Shown here piece by piece: positions 14,779-21,987 of a DNA stretch of 21,987 nt. The stretch spans positions 1 to 21,987 of the forward strand of contig CAZUSI010000018.1 in assembly GCA_964623395.1 (NCBI GenBank), given 5' to 3'. Each line of letters opens with the position of its first letter. Position 1 is the stretch's first letter. Both the position numbers and the translations under genes were made by a program. A model generated the notes under the pieces. It was given only the letters and a program-made list of their open reading frames with translations. It did no database searches and was not told where the DNA came from. The stretch comes from JBDRZD01 sp964623395 (GTDB lineage Bacteria > Hydrothermota > Hydrothermia > Hydrothermales > Hydrothermaceae).

Positions 14779-16169
14779 TCTTCTAATTTGCATAATAAAA
14801 AATTTGTAAGTAAAAGAAGCCATGCAAAAGTTAAACTTTCCATATTATGGTAATAAGGTATCCATATTGATTCAAATAAGTTATGGAAGAAAAATATAAT
14901 CCATGAAGAAATTACTCCATATGTCAAAAATTGTAAATTTTTCTCCTTTATTTTTTTAAAAAGTTGATATAAATTTTTTGATACATAAAAAACAAAAAAA
15001 ATTAAAAAAATTAATCCTCCTATTCCAAGTTCAACCATAATATGAATATAAAGATTGTGGGGTCTCCACAGTCCTTTAGAATAAGGTTCTAATCCAAAAT
15101 TACCCCAACCAATACCAAATGGTTTTTCCAAAAAAGTTTTGATCGAATTTTTCCATAAATTAAATCTTATCATAGCTGCTGGGTCCTTTTGAAAATTTAT
15201 TAGGTCAAATATTCTAAATCTCGCTTGGGGGATAAAAGATATTAGAAGTATTAAAATAATTGACGAAAATAATAATATTTGAGAAATTTTTATCAATTCT
15301 TCTTTTTTTTCTTTTTTTAAAAGGTAAAGAGTAAAAAAGGTAATAAAACCTATTATTACGCATATGTAACCTGCTCTTGAAAGAGAAAAAATTATTGCTG
15401 GAATCGAAAAAATTATTGCGATGATTGAAAATATTTTAATATATTTTTTAACATCAGAAAAAATAATTGCAAGAAAAATTGGGTTTAAAAAAGCGAGAAT
15501 CGCAGGAAAACTGTTCATATGGGATAATATTCCTCTTACTCTTGTTGCTCCCCAAAAAGAACCGGTTGGTACTTTTGTGATTTCTTCACCTAAGAAAACA
15601 ATTTTTATTCCCTTCCATTGTAAAAAACTTACAAAAGAGTTAAAAATTGAAAATAAAATAATAAAGAATATAAAATTACAAATTTTTTCAAAGCTGTCGA
15701 TTTCATTTACAAGTGAAAGATAGTATATGAATACAAGAAAGGTAAAAAGAAAAATTATATATGTATGTTTAATACTTTTTGCAAAGAAAGAGGACAAAAT
15801 AATTAAGAATAAAAAAGTTAAAATAAAAGGAGTGAAAAATTCTTTTGATTTCATTTTGAAGTTTTTGGTTAATAATTTAAAAATATAAAAAAAGGAAAAA
15901 AAATCAATTATGCTGAAAGCAAGATGAGGAGAATAATAATCAGAGACTTGAAAAAACCATCTTAAAAGCAAAGTTAAAAGTAAAGGAGACGCAATTGCAA
16001 AAGTTGAAAAAAAATTTTTTATTATGAAAGAAAAGGTTAAAAAAGATAACACCATCAAAAATTTTAAACCCATTTTAATATTTTGGATATAAATGAGGTA
16101 TATAAAAAGGGAATAAATTCCTATTACTATTAAAAAAGGACTTAAATATTTCAAAATTTTTATCTTCAT
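14760..16169 (-). CDS. O-antigen ligase/polymerase family membrane protein
   Basis: 469 aa with about a dozen hydrophobic segments. A periplasmic-type loop near residues 345-390 contains RFNLWKNSIKTFLEKPFGIG and RPHNLYIHIMVELGIGG. This is the Wzy_C/O-antigen ligase signature (RxxxW, then HN with a following His). WaaL members join undecaprenyl-linked glycan to lipid A core, Wzy members polymerise repeat units, and related proteins glycosylate surface proteins; sequence alone does not separate these. It is the only minus-strand gene right of 13.7 kb. Its end overlaps the plus-strand GT4 gene by 19 bp, and its start lies 9 nt after a TATAAT box. Confidence 0.82.
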   Translation of the reverse strand: MKIKILKYLSPFLIVIGIYSLFIYLIYIQNIKMGLKFLMVLSFLTFSFIIKNFFSTFAIASPLLLTLLLRWFFQVSDYYSPHLAFSIIDFFSFFYIFKLLTKNFKMKSKEFFTPFILTFLFLIILSSFFAKSIKHTYIIFLFTFLVFIYYLSLVNEIDSFEKICNFIFFIILFSIFNSFVSFLQWKGIKIVFLGEEITKVPTGSFWGATRVRGILSHMNSFPAILAFLNPIFLAIIFSDVKKYIKIFSIIAIIFSIPAIIFSLSRAGYICVIIGFITFFTLYLLKKEKKEELIKISQILLFSSIILILLISFIPQARFRIFDLINFQKDPAAMIRFNLWKNSIKTFLEKPFGIGWGNFGLEPYSKGLWRPHNLYIHIMVELGIGGLIFLIFFVFYVSKNLYQLFKKIKEKNLQFLTYGVISSWIIFFFHNLFESIWIPYYHNMESLTFAWLLLLTNFLLCKLEDQSKFL

Positions 16170-16178
16170 GAGAAAATA

Positions 16179-16184
16179 ATTATA
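16179..16184 (-). promoter_or_regulatory. Possible -10 box of the O-antigen ligase gene
   Basis: A perfect TATAAT on the minus strand ends 9 nt before the ATG at 16169, giving a very short or absent leader. I see no convincing -35 box at 16-19 bp. Confidence 0.4.
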
Positions 16185-16196
16185 AAGTAATGGAAA

Positions 16197-16226
16197 TTGA
16201 GATTATTAAACTAAATTCTTTAAAAT
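16197..16226 (+). promoter_or_regulatory. Promoter of the flippase operon, likely leaderless
   Basis: TTGAGA (16197-16202), an 18-bp spacer and TAAAAT (16221-16226) are followed by 7 nt and the ATG at 16234. Spacing and distance to the start codon match the promoter at 13646-13675. Confidence 0.55.
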
Positions 16227-16233
16227 AAATTTT

Positions 16234-17718
16234 ATGGTAAAAAATTTAAAATTTAAAGATATAGAAGGCTTGAGAATTAAAACATTAAGAAGTGGTATTT
16301 TTGTTTTTTTGTATAGGATTATTCAGCAAATTCTTAATATGATAAAGATAATTGTTCTTGCAAGAATATTAAGTCCAAACGATTTTGGTATAATGGGGAT
16401 TGGTCTTCTTGCTATTAATACCATAGATATATTTACTCAGACAGGAATATATCAGGCTCTAATTCAAAAAAAAGAAAAAGTTGAAGATTTTTTATCTGAT
16501 GCATGGACTTTTCTTTTAATAAGAGGTTTTTTACTTTCACTTTTTCTTTTTTTCTTTTCCCCCTTTATTGGAAAATTTTTCAATTCAAAGGATTCTATAA
16601 ATGTTTTAAAAGTATTAAGTGTTTATTTTATTTTGCAATCTTCTTCTAATATAGCTGTAATTGTTCTTTTTCAAAAAGAGTTGGAATTTGGGATTTTTTT
16701 TCTTTATCAATTTTTTGGAATAATTACAGATTTTTTTATTTCAATTATTTTTGCTTTTATCCTTAAAAATTTCTGGGCCCTTGTTCTGGGGTATATTGCA
16801 AAAGGCTTTATTTTAATGATTAGTAGTTATTTTTTACATCCTTATAAGCCAAAAATAAGATTAAGGAAGGAAATCCTTTTACCCCTTTTTTCCTTTGGAA
16901 AATGGATATTTATTTCAGGAATAATTTTGTTTTTTTTAAATCAAGGTGGTGATATTTTTGTTGGCAAAATATTAGGAACATATTTTTTAGGTCTTTATCA
17001 AATGGCTTTTAGAATTTCAAATTTTCCAACTACAGAAATTACATGGATGATTTCCCAAGTTACATTTCCTGCTTATTCAAAAATACAAGAGGAAAAAGAA
17101 AAGTTAAAAATGGGTTATCTTCTCACACTTTCTTTTATTTCTCTTTTTTCCTTCCTATTTCTTTCATTTATAATTGTATTTGCAAAATCCTTTACTTTAC
17201 TTTTTCTTGGTAAGAAATGGATTGAAATTGTTTTACCGATGCAAGTTTTAAGCATCTTTGGAGTTTTAAGGTCTTTCAGTGCCACAACTGGTCCACTTTT
17301 TCAAGGAGTTGGGAAACCACAACTTGCAACTACATATCAATTTTTAAGATTTATCATTTTAGGTATAATCATTTATCCCTTTACAAAATGTTGGGGAATT
17401 TTAGGAACTTCTCTTTCAATGTTAATAAGTGCAATTTTTGTAGATCCCTTTGCAATCTTTCATGCCCTTAAGATTGTGAAAGCAAGTATTAAGAATTTTT
17501 TAGATTCTATTTATATTCCCTTTTTTTCATTCCTTTTTTCTTCTTTCCTTTTAATTTTACTTCAAAAAATTTCAACAAATAAAAATAATTTTTATTTGTT
17601 TTTTATTCTTCTTTTTCTTCTTTACTTTTTTTTCATCTATTTATTTAATCTTTTTTTTAAAAATAAATATATTTATGAAACTAAAAAAACTCTTTTTGAA
17701 TTCTTTAAAAAGAAATGA
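16234..17718 (+). CDS. Wzx/WzxC-like polysaccharide flippase (MOP superfamily)
   Basis: 494 aa with roughly 12-14 hydrophobic helices. The N-terminal region (RSGIFVFLYRIIQQILNMIKIIVLARILSPNDFGIMGIG) is typical of lipopolysaccharide biosynthesis/WzxC proteins. GTYFLGLYQMAFRISNFPTTEITWMISQVTFPAYSKIQ is a second conserved stretch. The family flips undecaprenyl-pyrophosphate-linked oligosaccharides from the inner to the outer face of the inner membrane. A likely promoter lies just before it, and it overlaps the next transferase by the ATGA junction at 17715-17718. It bridges the cytoplasmic transferases and the outer-face ligase/polymerase. Confidence 0.9.
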   Translation: MVKNLKFKDIEGLRIKTLRSGIFVFLYRIIQQILNMIKIIVLARILSPNDFGIMGIGLLAINTIDIFTQTGIYQALIQKKEKVEDFLSDAWTFLLIRGFLLSLFLFFFSPFIGKFFNSKDSINVLKVLSVYFILQSSSNIAVIVLFQKELEFGIFFLYQFFGIITDFFISIIFAFILKNFWALVLGYIAKGFILMISSYFLHPYKPKIRLRKEILLPLFSFGKWIFISGIILFFLNQGGDIFVGKILGTYFLGLYQMAFRISNFPTTEITWMISQVTFPAYSKIQEEKEKLKMGYLLTLSFISLFSFLFLSFIIVFAKSFTLLFLGKKWIEIVLPMQVLSIFGVLRSFSATTGPLFQGVGKPQLATTYQFLRFIILGIIIYPFTKCWGILGTSLSMLISAIFVDPFAIFHALKIVKASIKNFLDSIYIPFFSFLFSSFLLILLQKISTNKNNFYLFFILLFLLYFFFIYLFNLFFKNKYIYETKKTLFEFFKKK

Positions 17719-18779
17719 AAATTTTACATATGCCTAATGGTTCAAAAGAAAATCCTTATCAAAAGATATTAAAGGAATTTTTAGAAAAAGAGGGTTTAGA
17801 AATAAATATTGAAAATGGAGATGGTTTTTTTAAAATATTGAAGGCATTTAAAAGATTTAAACCTTGTATTTTACATTTCCACTGGATACATGTTTACACA
17901 GTTTCTTTATTAAAAAAAAATATAATTTTATCTTTTATAAAAGGAATTATTTTTTTACTTCAAATTTTTTATTTAAAACTTTTCAAAAAAATAAAAATTG
18001 TTTATACTGTTCATAACCTTTTAAATCATGAAAGAATACATTTTTTATGGGAATTTATTATAAATTTTATTGCTATAAGATTTTTTGATGATTATATAGT
18101 TCATTGCGAAGAGGCAAAAGCTTTATTTATTAAAAAATACAAAATTTCTAAGAATAAAATTTCAAAAATTCATGTGATACCTCATGGTAATTACATAAAT
18201 TATTATCCTAATAATATTTCAAAATTTGAGGCAAGAAAAAAACTTGGTTTGGAAAAAAATGATTTTGTTTTTTTACATCTTGGATTTATAAGAAAGTATA
18301 AAGGTATTGAAAAAATAATTGATGCCTTTAAAGATTTAGAAATTGAAAATAAAAAGCTTTTAATTGTCGGTAAAATATTGGATATAAAAGAAGAGAAAAA
18401 GATTAAAGAAAAGATAAAAAATTTAAATGGTGTTTATTTTTTTCCTTATTTTATAAAAGAAGAAGATATGCAGATTTTTTATAATGCTTCAGATGTTGTT
18501 GTTTTTTCCTTTAAAGATATTTTAACTTCTGGAAGTGTGATATGTGCTATGGGTTTTAAAAAACCTTTGATTTTACCCTACTTAGGATGCCTTAAGGAAA
18601 TTCCAAAAATCAATTTCTTTTACAATTTTTCTAATAAGGCAGAACTTAAAAAATGTATGGAAGAAGCTTATAAAAATAGAAAAATTCTTGAGGAAATTGG
18701 TTTTAAAAATTATATGTGGGTTAGTAAATTTGATTGGGAAAAAATTGCAAAAGAGACAAAAAGAGTTTATAAAAGATAA
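17715..18779 (+). CDS. Glycosyltransferase, GT4-like (mannosyltransferase-type)
   Basis: 354 aa, GT-B fold. It begins MKILHMPNGSKENPYQ, has LHFHWIHVY and IVYTVHNLLNHE on the acceptor side, VIPHGNYINYYP between the domains and FLHLGFIRKYKGIEKII at the start of the donor domain. The usual EX7E region reads FKDILTSGSVICAMGFKKPLI, so the acidic pair is replaced by LTSGS...A, a pattern also seen in a subset of GT4-like enzymes near GumH or AceC-type mannosyltransferases. It is coupled to the flippase by an ATGA overlap and has no strong ribosome site. Activity is likely, but exact family and sugar are uncertain. Confidence 0.8.
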   Translation: MKILHMPNGSKENPYQKILKEFLEKEGLEINIENGDGFFKILKAFKRFKPCILHFHWIHVYTVSLLKKNIILSFIKGIIFLLQIFYLKLFKKIKIVYTVHNLLNHERIHFLWEFIINFIAIRFFDDYIVHCEEAKALFIKKYKISKNKISKIHVIPHGNYINYYPNNISKFEARKKLGLEKNDFVFLHLGFIRKYKGIEKIIDAFKDLEIENKKLLIVGKILDIKEEKKIKEKIKNLNGVYFFPYFIKEEDMQIFYNASDVVVFSFKDILTSGSVICAMGFKKPLILPYLGCLKEIPKINFFYNFSNKAELKKCMEEAYKNRKILEEIGFKNYMWVSKFDWEKIAKETKRVYKR

Positions 18780-18818
18780 TGGAACTTAAAAGGTTTTTTA
18801 TATTATATTTTAAAACTT

Positions 18819-20165
18819 ATGAAAAAGGTATTTAGCATAATTAGAATTATTTGTGATGTAATTTCTCTAATAATTGGTTTTATTTTTTCCTATTATTTTA
18901 GATTTCATTCAGGTATTATTCCCATATTTTATTTTCCAATTCCTGAATTTAAACATTATCTTTATGCTTTTAGTATTGTATTTTTTATAGCAATTTTTAT
19001 TTTTTATTTTAAAAATCTTTGGAAAATAGAGGAAAGGGGGCTTTCTTTTCTTGATGAAATTTTTGAAGTTTTTATTTCCTTAATAACACTTGGAATAATT
19101 ACAACTGGTCTTTCATTTTTTTATAGAAAGATACTTTATTCTCGCCTTGTTGTAATATTTTTCTTTTTATTTTCCTTTATTTTTATATGTATTTTAAGGG
19201 GTATTATAAGGGTTATAAGAAAAGAATTTATTAAGAGGGGATTAGGGGTTGAAAATGTTTTATTGATTGGAGAAGGAGAGATTGGAAATTGGATAAAGGA
19301 AAAAATAGAAGAGCATAAATTTCTCGGCTATTTATTAAAAGATATTTTTGCTCCTCAAGAATTTTTAAATAAAGAAATTAAAGATAAAAATTATGATTTG
19401 GTGTTAATTGCTCTTCCTCTTGAAAAACAGATCTTTTTAAAGGATATAATTAAAAAATGTGAAAATTTTGAAATTCCAATTAGAATTGTTCCTGATGTTT
19501 ATGACCTTATGATTTCAGGAGCAGGTGTATATCAGATTGGTGGAATGCCTCTTTTTTCCATTAAAGAAAGCAGGTTAAATTTTTTCCAAGGTCTTTTAAA
19601 AAGAATATTTGACATATTTTTTTCATTATTTGTAATAATTTTAACATTGCCAATTATGTTTATTATAGCAATTTTAATTAAAATTCAGGATAAAGGTCCT
19701 ATATTTTATCTTCAAGAAAGAGTGGGGCAGGATGGGAAAAAATTTAAACTTATTAAATTTAGAACAATGATAGTTGGTGCTGATAAGGAGGAAAAACCGA
19801 AATTTACAACACCTGATGATCCAAGGGTTACAAAAATTGGAAGAATTTTAAGGAAATATTCAATTGATGAAATTCCACAATTTTTTAATGTTTTAAAGGG
19901 GGATATGAGTGTTGTAGGGCCAAGACCAGAAAGACCTTATTTTGTTGAAAAGTTTAAAAAGGAGATACCAAGATATTTAGAAAGGCATAGATTTAAATCA
20001 GGAATAACTGGTTGGGCACAAGTAAATGGACTTAGGGGAGATACATCAATCAGTGAAAGGTTAAGATATGATTTATATTATATAAATAATTGGTCCTTTC
20101 TCTTTGATATAAAAATAATATTAAAAACAATTTTGACTTTCTTTTCTCAAAAACACGCCTATTAA
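18819..20165 (+). CDS. Undecaprenyl-phosphate sugar phosphotransferase (WbaP/WcaJ type)
   Basis: 448 aa. It starts surface glycan assembly by moving a sugar-1-phosphate from a nucleotide sugar to undecaprenyl phosphate. Four N-terminal helices (about 7-130) lead to a nucleotide-binding-like CoA_binding_3 domain (about 140-245). The catalytic bacterial sugar transferase domain follows, with a membrane hairpin at about 262-290, KFRTM at 313-317, the catalytic Asp350-Glu351 in SIDEIPQ, VVGPRPERP at 365-373 and GITGWAQVNGLRGD at 395-408. It follows the GT gene after 39 bp; a TATATT at 18804-18809 may be a -10 box. mnmG begins 4 nt after its stop, so the two are probably cotranscribed. Confidence 0.93.
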   Translation: MKKVFSIIRIICDVISLIIGFIFSYYFRFHSGIIPIFYFPIPEFKHYLYAFSIVFFIAIFIFYFKNLWKIEERGLSFLDEIFEVFISLITLGIITTGLSFFYRKILYSRLVVIFFFLFSFIFICILRGIIRVIRKEFIKRGLGVENVLLIGEGEIGNWIKEKIEEHKFLGYLLKDIFAPQEFLNKEIKDKNYDLVLIALPLEKQIFLKDIIKKCENFEIPIRIVPDVYDLMISGAGVYQIGGMPLFSIKESRLNFFQGLLKRIFDIFFSLFVIILTLPIMFIIAILIKIQDKGPIFYLQERVGQDGKKFKLIKFRTMIVGADKEEKPKFTTPDDPRVTKIGRILRKYSIDEIPQFFNVLKGDMSVVGPRPERPYFVEKFKKEIPRYLERHRFKSGITGWAQVNGLRGDTSISERLRYDLYYINNWSFLFDIKIILKTILTFFSQKHAY

Positions 20166-20169
20166 TTCT

Positions 20170-21987
20170 ATGTTTTACGATGTAATAGTTATAGGTGGAG
20201 GTCATGCTGGATGTGAGGCAGCACTTGCATCAAGTAGGATGGGTGCAAAAACTCTTTTAATAACTTTAGATTCTTCAAAAATAGCACAGATGTCCTGCAA
20301 TCCATCAATAGGTGGTGTTGCAAAGGCACAACTTGTTAAGGAAATTGATGCACTTGGTGGTGAAATGGCAAAAAATATTGATGAAACAGGTATCCAATTT
20401 AGATTGCTGAATACCAAAAAAGGTCCTGCTGTATGGTCATTAAGAGCACAAGCAGATAGAGATTTATATAAAAAGAGGATGCAGGAAGTAATTTTTTCTC
20501 AAAAAAATCTTTATGTTCTTGAAGATGAAGTTAATGAAATAGCTTTTGATAAGGAAGTTAAAGGGGTTATTTGTGAAAAAAATGGCGAAATTAAAGGAAA
20601 AGCAGTTATAATAACAGGTGGAACATTTTTAAATGGTTTAATACATATTGGATTAATTCAATTTAGAGCAGGAAGAATGGGGGAAAGACCATCAAAAAAT
20701 TTATCAAATTCATTAAGGAAACTTGGATTTAATTTGGGAAGACTTAAAACAGGGACATCTCCAAGAATATTAAAAAGTTCAATAAATTTTAAAAAACTTG
20801 AAATACTTGAAGGAGATAATCCTCCAAGAGGTTTTTCTTTCAGAAATCCCTTTTTAAATATAAAGCAGGAAATTTGTTGGATAGCTTATACAAATCCAGA
20901 AACCCATAAGGTTGTTAATGAATATAGGGAAATATGTCCCCTTTTTACAGGTCAAATAAAATCAATTGGTCCAAGATATTGTCCATCAATAGAGGCAAAA
21001 GTTTTTAATTTTCCCAACAAAGAAAGGCATCTTTTATTTATAGAACCAGATGGTAGAAATTCTGATATAATATATATTTCTGGTCTTTCAACTTCTTATG
21101 GTATTGATATACAATATAAAATTTTGAAAACAATACCTGGTTTTGAAAATGCAGAAATAGTTATACCTGGATATGCAATTGAATACGATTTTTCAGATCC
21201 AAGACAGCTTTATCCCTGGCTTGAATCAAAAAAAATAAAGGGTCTTTTTTTTGCAGGGCAAATAAATGGGACAAGTGGATATGAGGAAGCAGCTGCACAA
21301 GGAATTGTTGCAGGAATAAATGCAGTTTTATATCTTGATAAAAAGGAGCCATTTTTTATAAAAAGAAATGAAGGTTATATTGGTGTTTTAATAGATGACC
21401 TTGTTACAAAAGGGGTTGATGAACCTTATAGAATGTTTACATCAAGGGCTGAATATAGAATTATTTTAAGACAGGATAATGCTTGTGAAAGATTGATGCA
21501 TTACGGTTATAAATTTGGTTTAATAAAGGAAAGTGAATATAGAAAATTTTTAGAGGAAAGGAAAATTGTTGATGAGGAAATTGAAAGATTAAAAAAAGAA
21601 AGGATAAAGAAAGAAGAGGCATTAAAAATTTTAGAAGATAAATTTAAAGAAAGTATAACACTTGATGAACTTCTTAAAAGACCAAATGTTAAATATGATG
21701 ATTTAAAAAAAATAAATAAAGCAAAGGAAATTCCAGAGCATTTAAAGGAAAAAATAGAAATAGAGATAAAATATGAAGGTTTTATTAAAAGGCAACTTGT
21801 TGAAGCAAAACATTTTGAAAAACTTGAAAAGAAAAAAATTCCTGAAGATATTGATTATGATAAAGTTCCAAATTTATCTTATGAAGCAAGAGAAAAATTA
21901 AAAAAATATAGACCTTTAAATCTTGGACAGGCAAAAAGAATTCCAGGAATAAGGGCATCTGATATTACTTCCCTAATTTTCTATATT
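20170..21987 (+). CDS. mnmG: tRNA uridine-5-carboxymethylaminomethyl modification enzyme MnmG (partial, 3' end beyond window)
   Basis: 606 codons are open to the window edge. Full MnmG is about 620-630 aa, so only a short tail is missing. It is an FAD enzyme that works with MnmE to modify wobble uridine in tRNAs reading NNA/NNG codons. The N-terminal FAD fold reads VIVIGGGHAGCEAALA. MSCNPSIGGVAKAQ, ITGGTFLNG, RLKTGTSPR, GPRYCPSIEAK, FFAGQINGTSGYEEAAAQG and MFTSRAEYRIILRQDNA are all MnmG signatures. The usual GPRYCPSIEDK has Ala in place of Asp, a position that varies in the family. The start is ATG with no Shine-Dalgarno, 4 nt after the preceding stop. mnmG (gidA) is a classic origin-proximal gene, often followed by rsmG, parA and parB. 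Confidence 0.96.
   Translation, partial: MFYDVIVIGGGHAGCEAALASSRMGAKTLLITLDSSKIAQMSCNPSIGGVAKAQLVKEIDALGGEMAKNIDETGIQFRLLNTKKGPAVWSLRAQADRDLYKKRMQEVIFSQKNLYVLEDEVNEIAFDKEVKGVICEKNGEIKGKAVIITGGTFLNGLIHIGLIQFRAGRMGERPSKNLSNSLRKLGFNLGRLKTGTSPRILKSSINFKKLEILEGDNPPRGFSFRNPFLNIKQEICWIAYTNPETHKVVNEYREICPLFTGQIKSIGPRYCPSIEAKVFNFPNKERHLLFIEPDGRNSDIIYISGLSTSYGIDIQYKILKTIPGFENAEIVIPGYAIEYDFSDPRQLYPWLESKKIKGLFFAGQINGTSGYEEAAAQGIVAGINAVLYLDKKEPFFIKRNEGYIGVLIDDLVTKGVDEPYRMFTSRAEYRIILRQDNACERLMHYGYKFGLIKESEYRKFLEERKIVDEEIERLKKERIKKEEALKILEDKFKESITLDELLKRPNVKYDDLKKINKAKEIPEHLKEKIEIEIKYEGFIKRQLVEAKHFEKLEKKKIPEDIDYDKVPNLSYEAREKLKKYRPLNLGQAKRIPGIRASDITSLIFYI

Noticed and set aside
18780..18818. Rho-independent terminator between the GT and phosphoglycosyltransferase genes
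   Set aside because: There is a T run but no stable GC-containing hairpin before it; it reads better as AT-rich leader with a possible -10 box.
1..21987. CRISPR arrays, insertion sequences, inteins, prophage or defence genes
   Set aside because: I saw no spaced direct repeats, transposase or integrase domains, intein motifs in recA or mnmG, or phage proteins. The surface-glycan genes match their neighbours in composition, so I do not call an island.

Overview
The window is bacterial and very AT-rich, with G+C in the high twenties by eye. Genes are packed almost without spacers. recA, acpP, fabF, murA and mnmG exclude an archaeon. Lys, Glu and Ile dominate the proteins, Arg is mostly AGA/AGG, Ile is often ATA, and the single tRNA has about 64% G+C. 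These features together suggest a thermophile. The mitochondrial-type citrate synthase, the OPT transporter and a secreted lamin-tail protein with a C-terminal beta module would fit an uncultured candidate phylum such as WOR-3 or Hydrothermota. That placement is a guess from gene content and was not tested by a search.

Left part (5-13638, all minus strand). Read in the direction of transcription this is GT4, GT4, OPT transporter, lamin-tail protein, murA, GT4-like, GT2, lipid kinase-like, gltA, acpP, fabF, recA and tRNA-Asn. Most junctions overlap: five are 4-nt ATGA junctions, one overlaps by 10 nt and two by 23 nt. No gap before the tRNA exceeds about 12 nt. The whole run could be one transcript of about 13 kb driven by a consensus promoter at 13646-13675. 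tRNA-Asn also has its own promoter, whose -35 box overlaps the recA stop codon.

Right part (13696-21987). This holds a GT4 gene on plus, an O-antigen ligase/polymerase on minus that overlaps it tail to tail, then a plus-strand set of Wzx-like flippase, glycosyltransferase, initiating phosphoglycosyltransferase and mnmG. mnmG runs off the right edge. With the glycosyltransferases on the left, the window holds most of a lipid-linked surface polysaccharide pathway: initiation (18819), chain extension (six glycosyltransferases), flipping (16234) and ligation or polymerisation (14760).

The strongest non-coding signal is a perfect 16-bp parS centromere site (ParB target) at 6677-6692. It sits inside a 22-bp perfect palindrome within the 23-bp overlap of murA and the next glycosyltransferase gene, so it encodes the last residues of one protein and the first residues of the other. 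mnmG lies about 13.5 kb away, and mnmG often neighbours rsmG, parA and parB, so the window is probably close to the chromosome origin. A second pattern is translational. Only recA, acpP and gltA have strong Shine-Dalgarno sequences. Nearly all other genes start by overlap coupling, or sit 7-13 nt behind a -10 box and may be leaderless.
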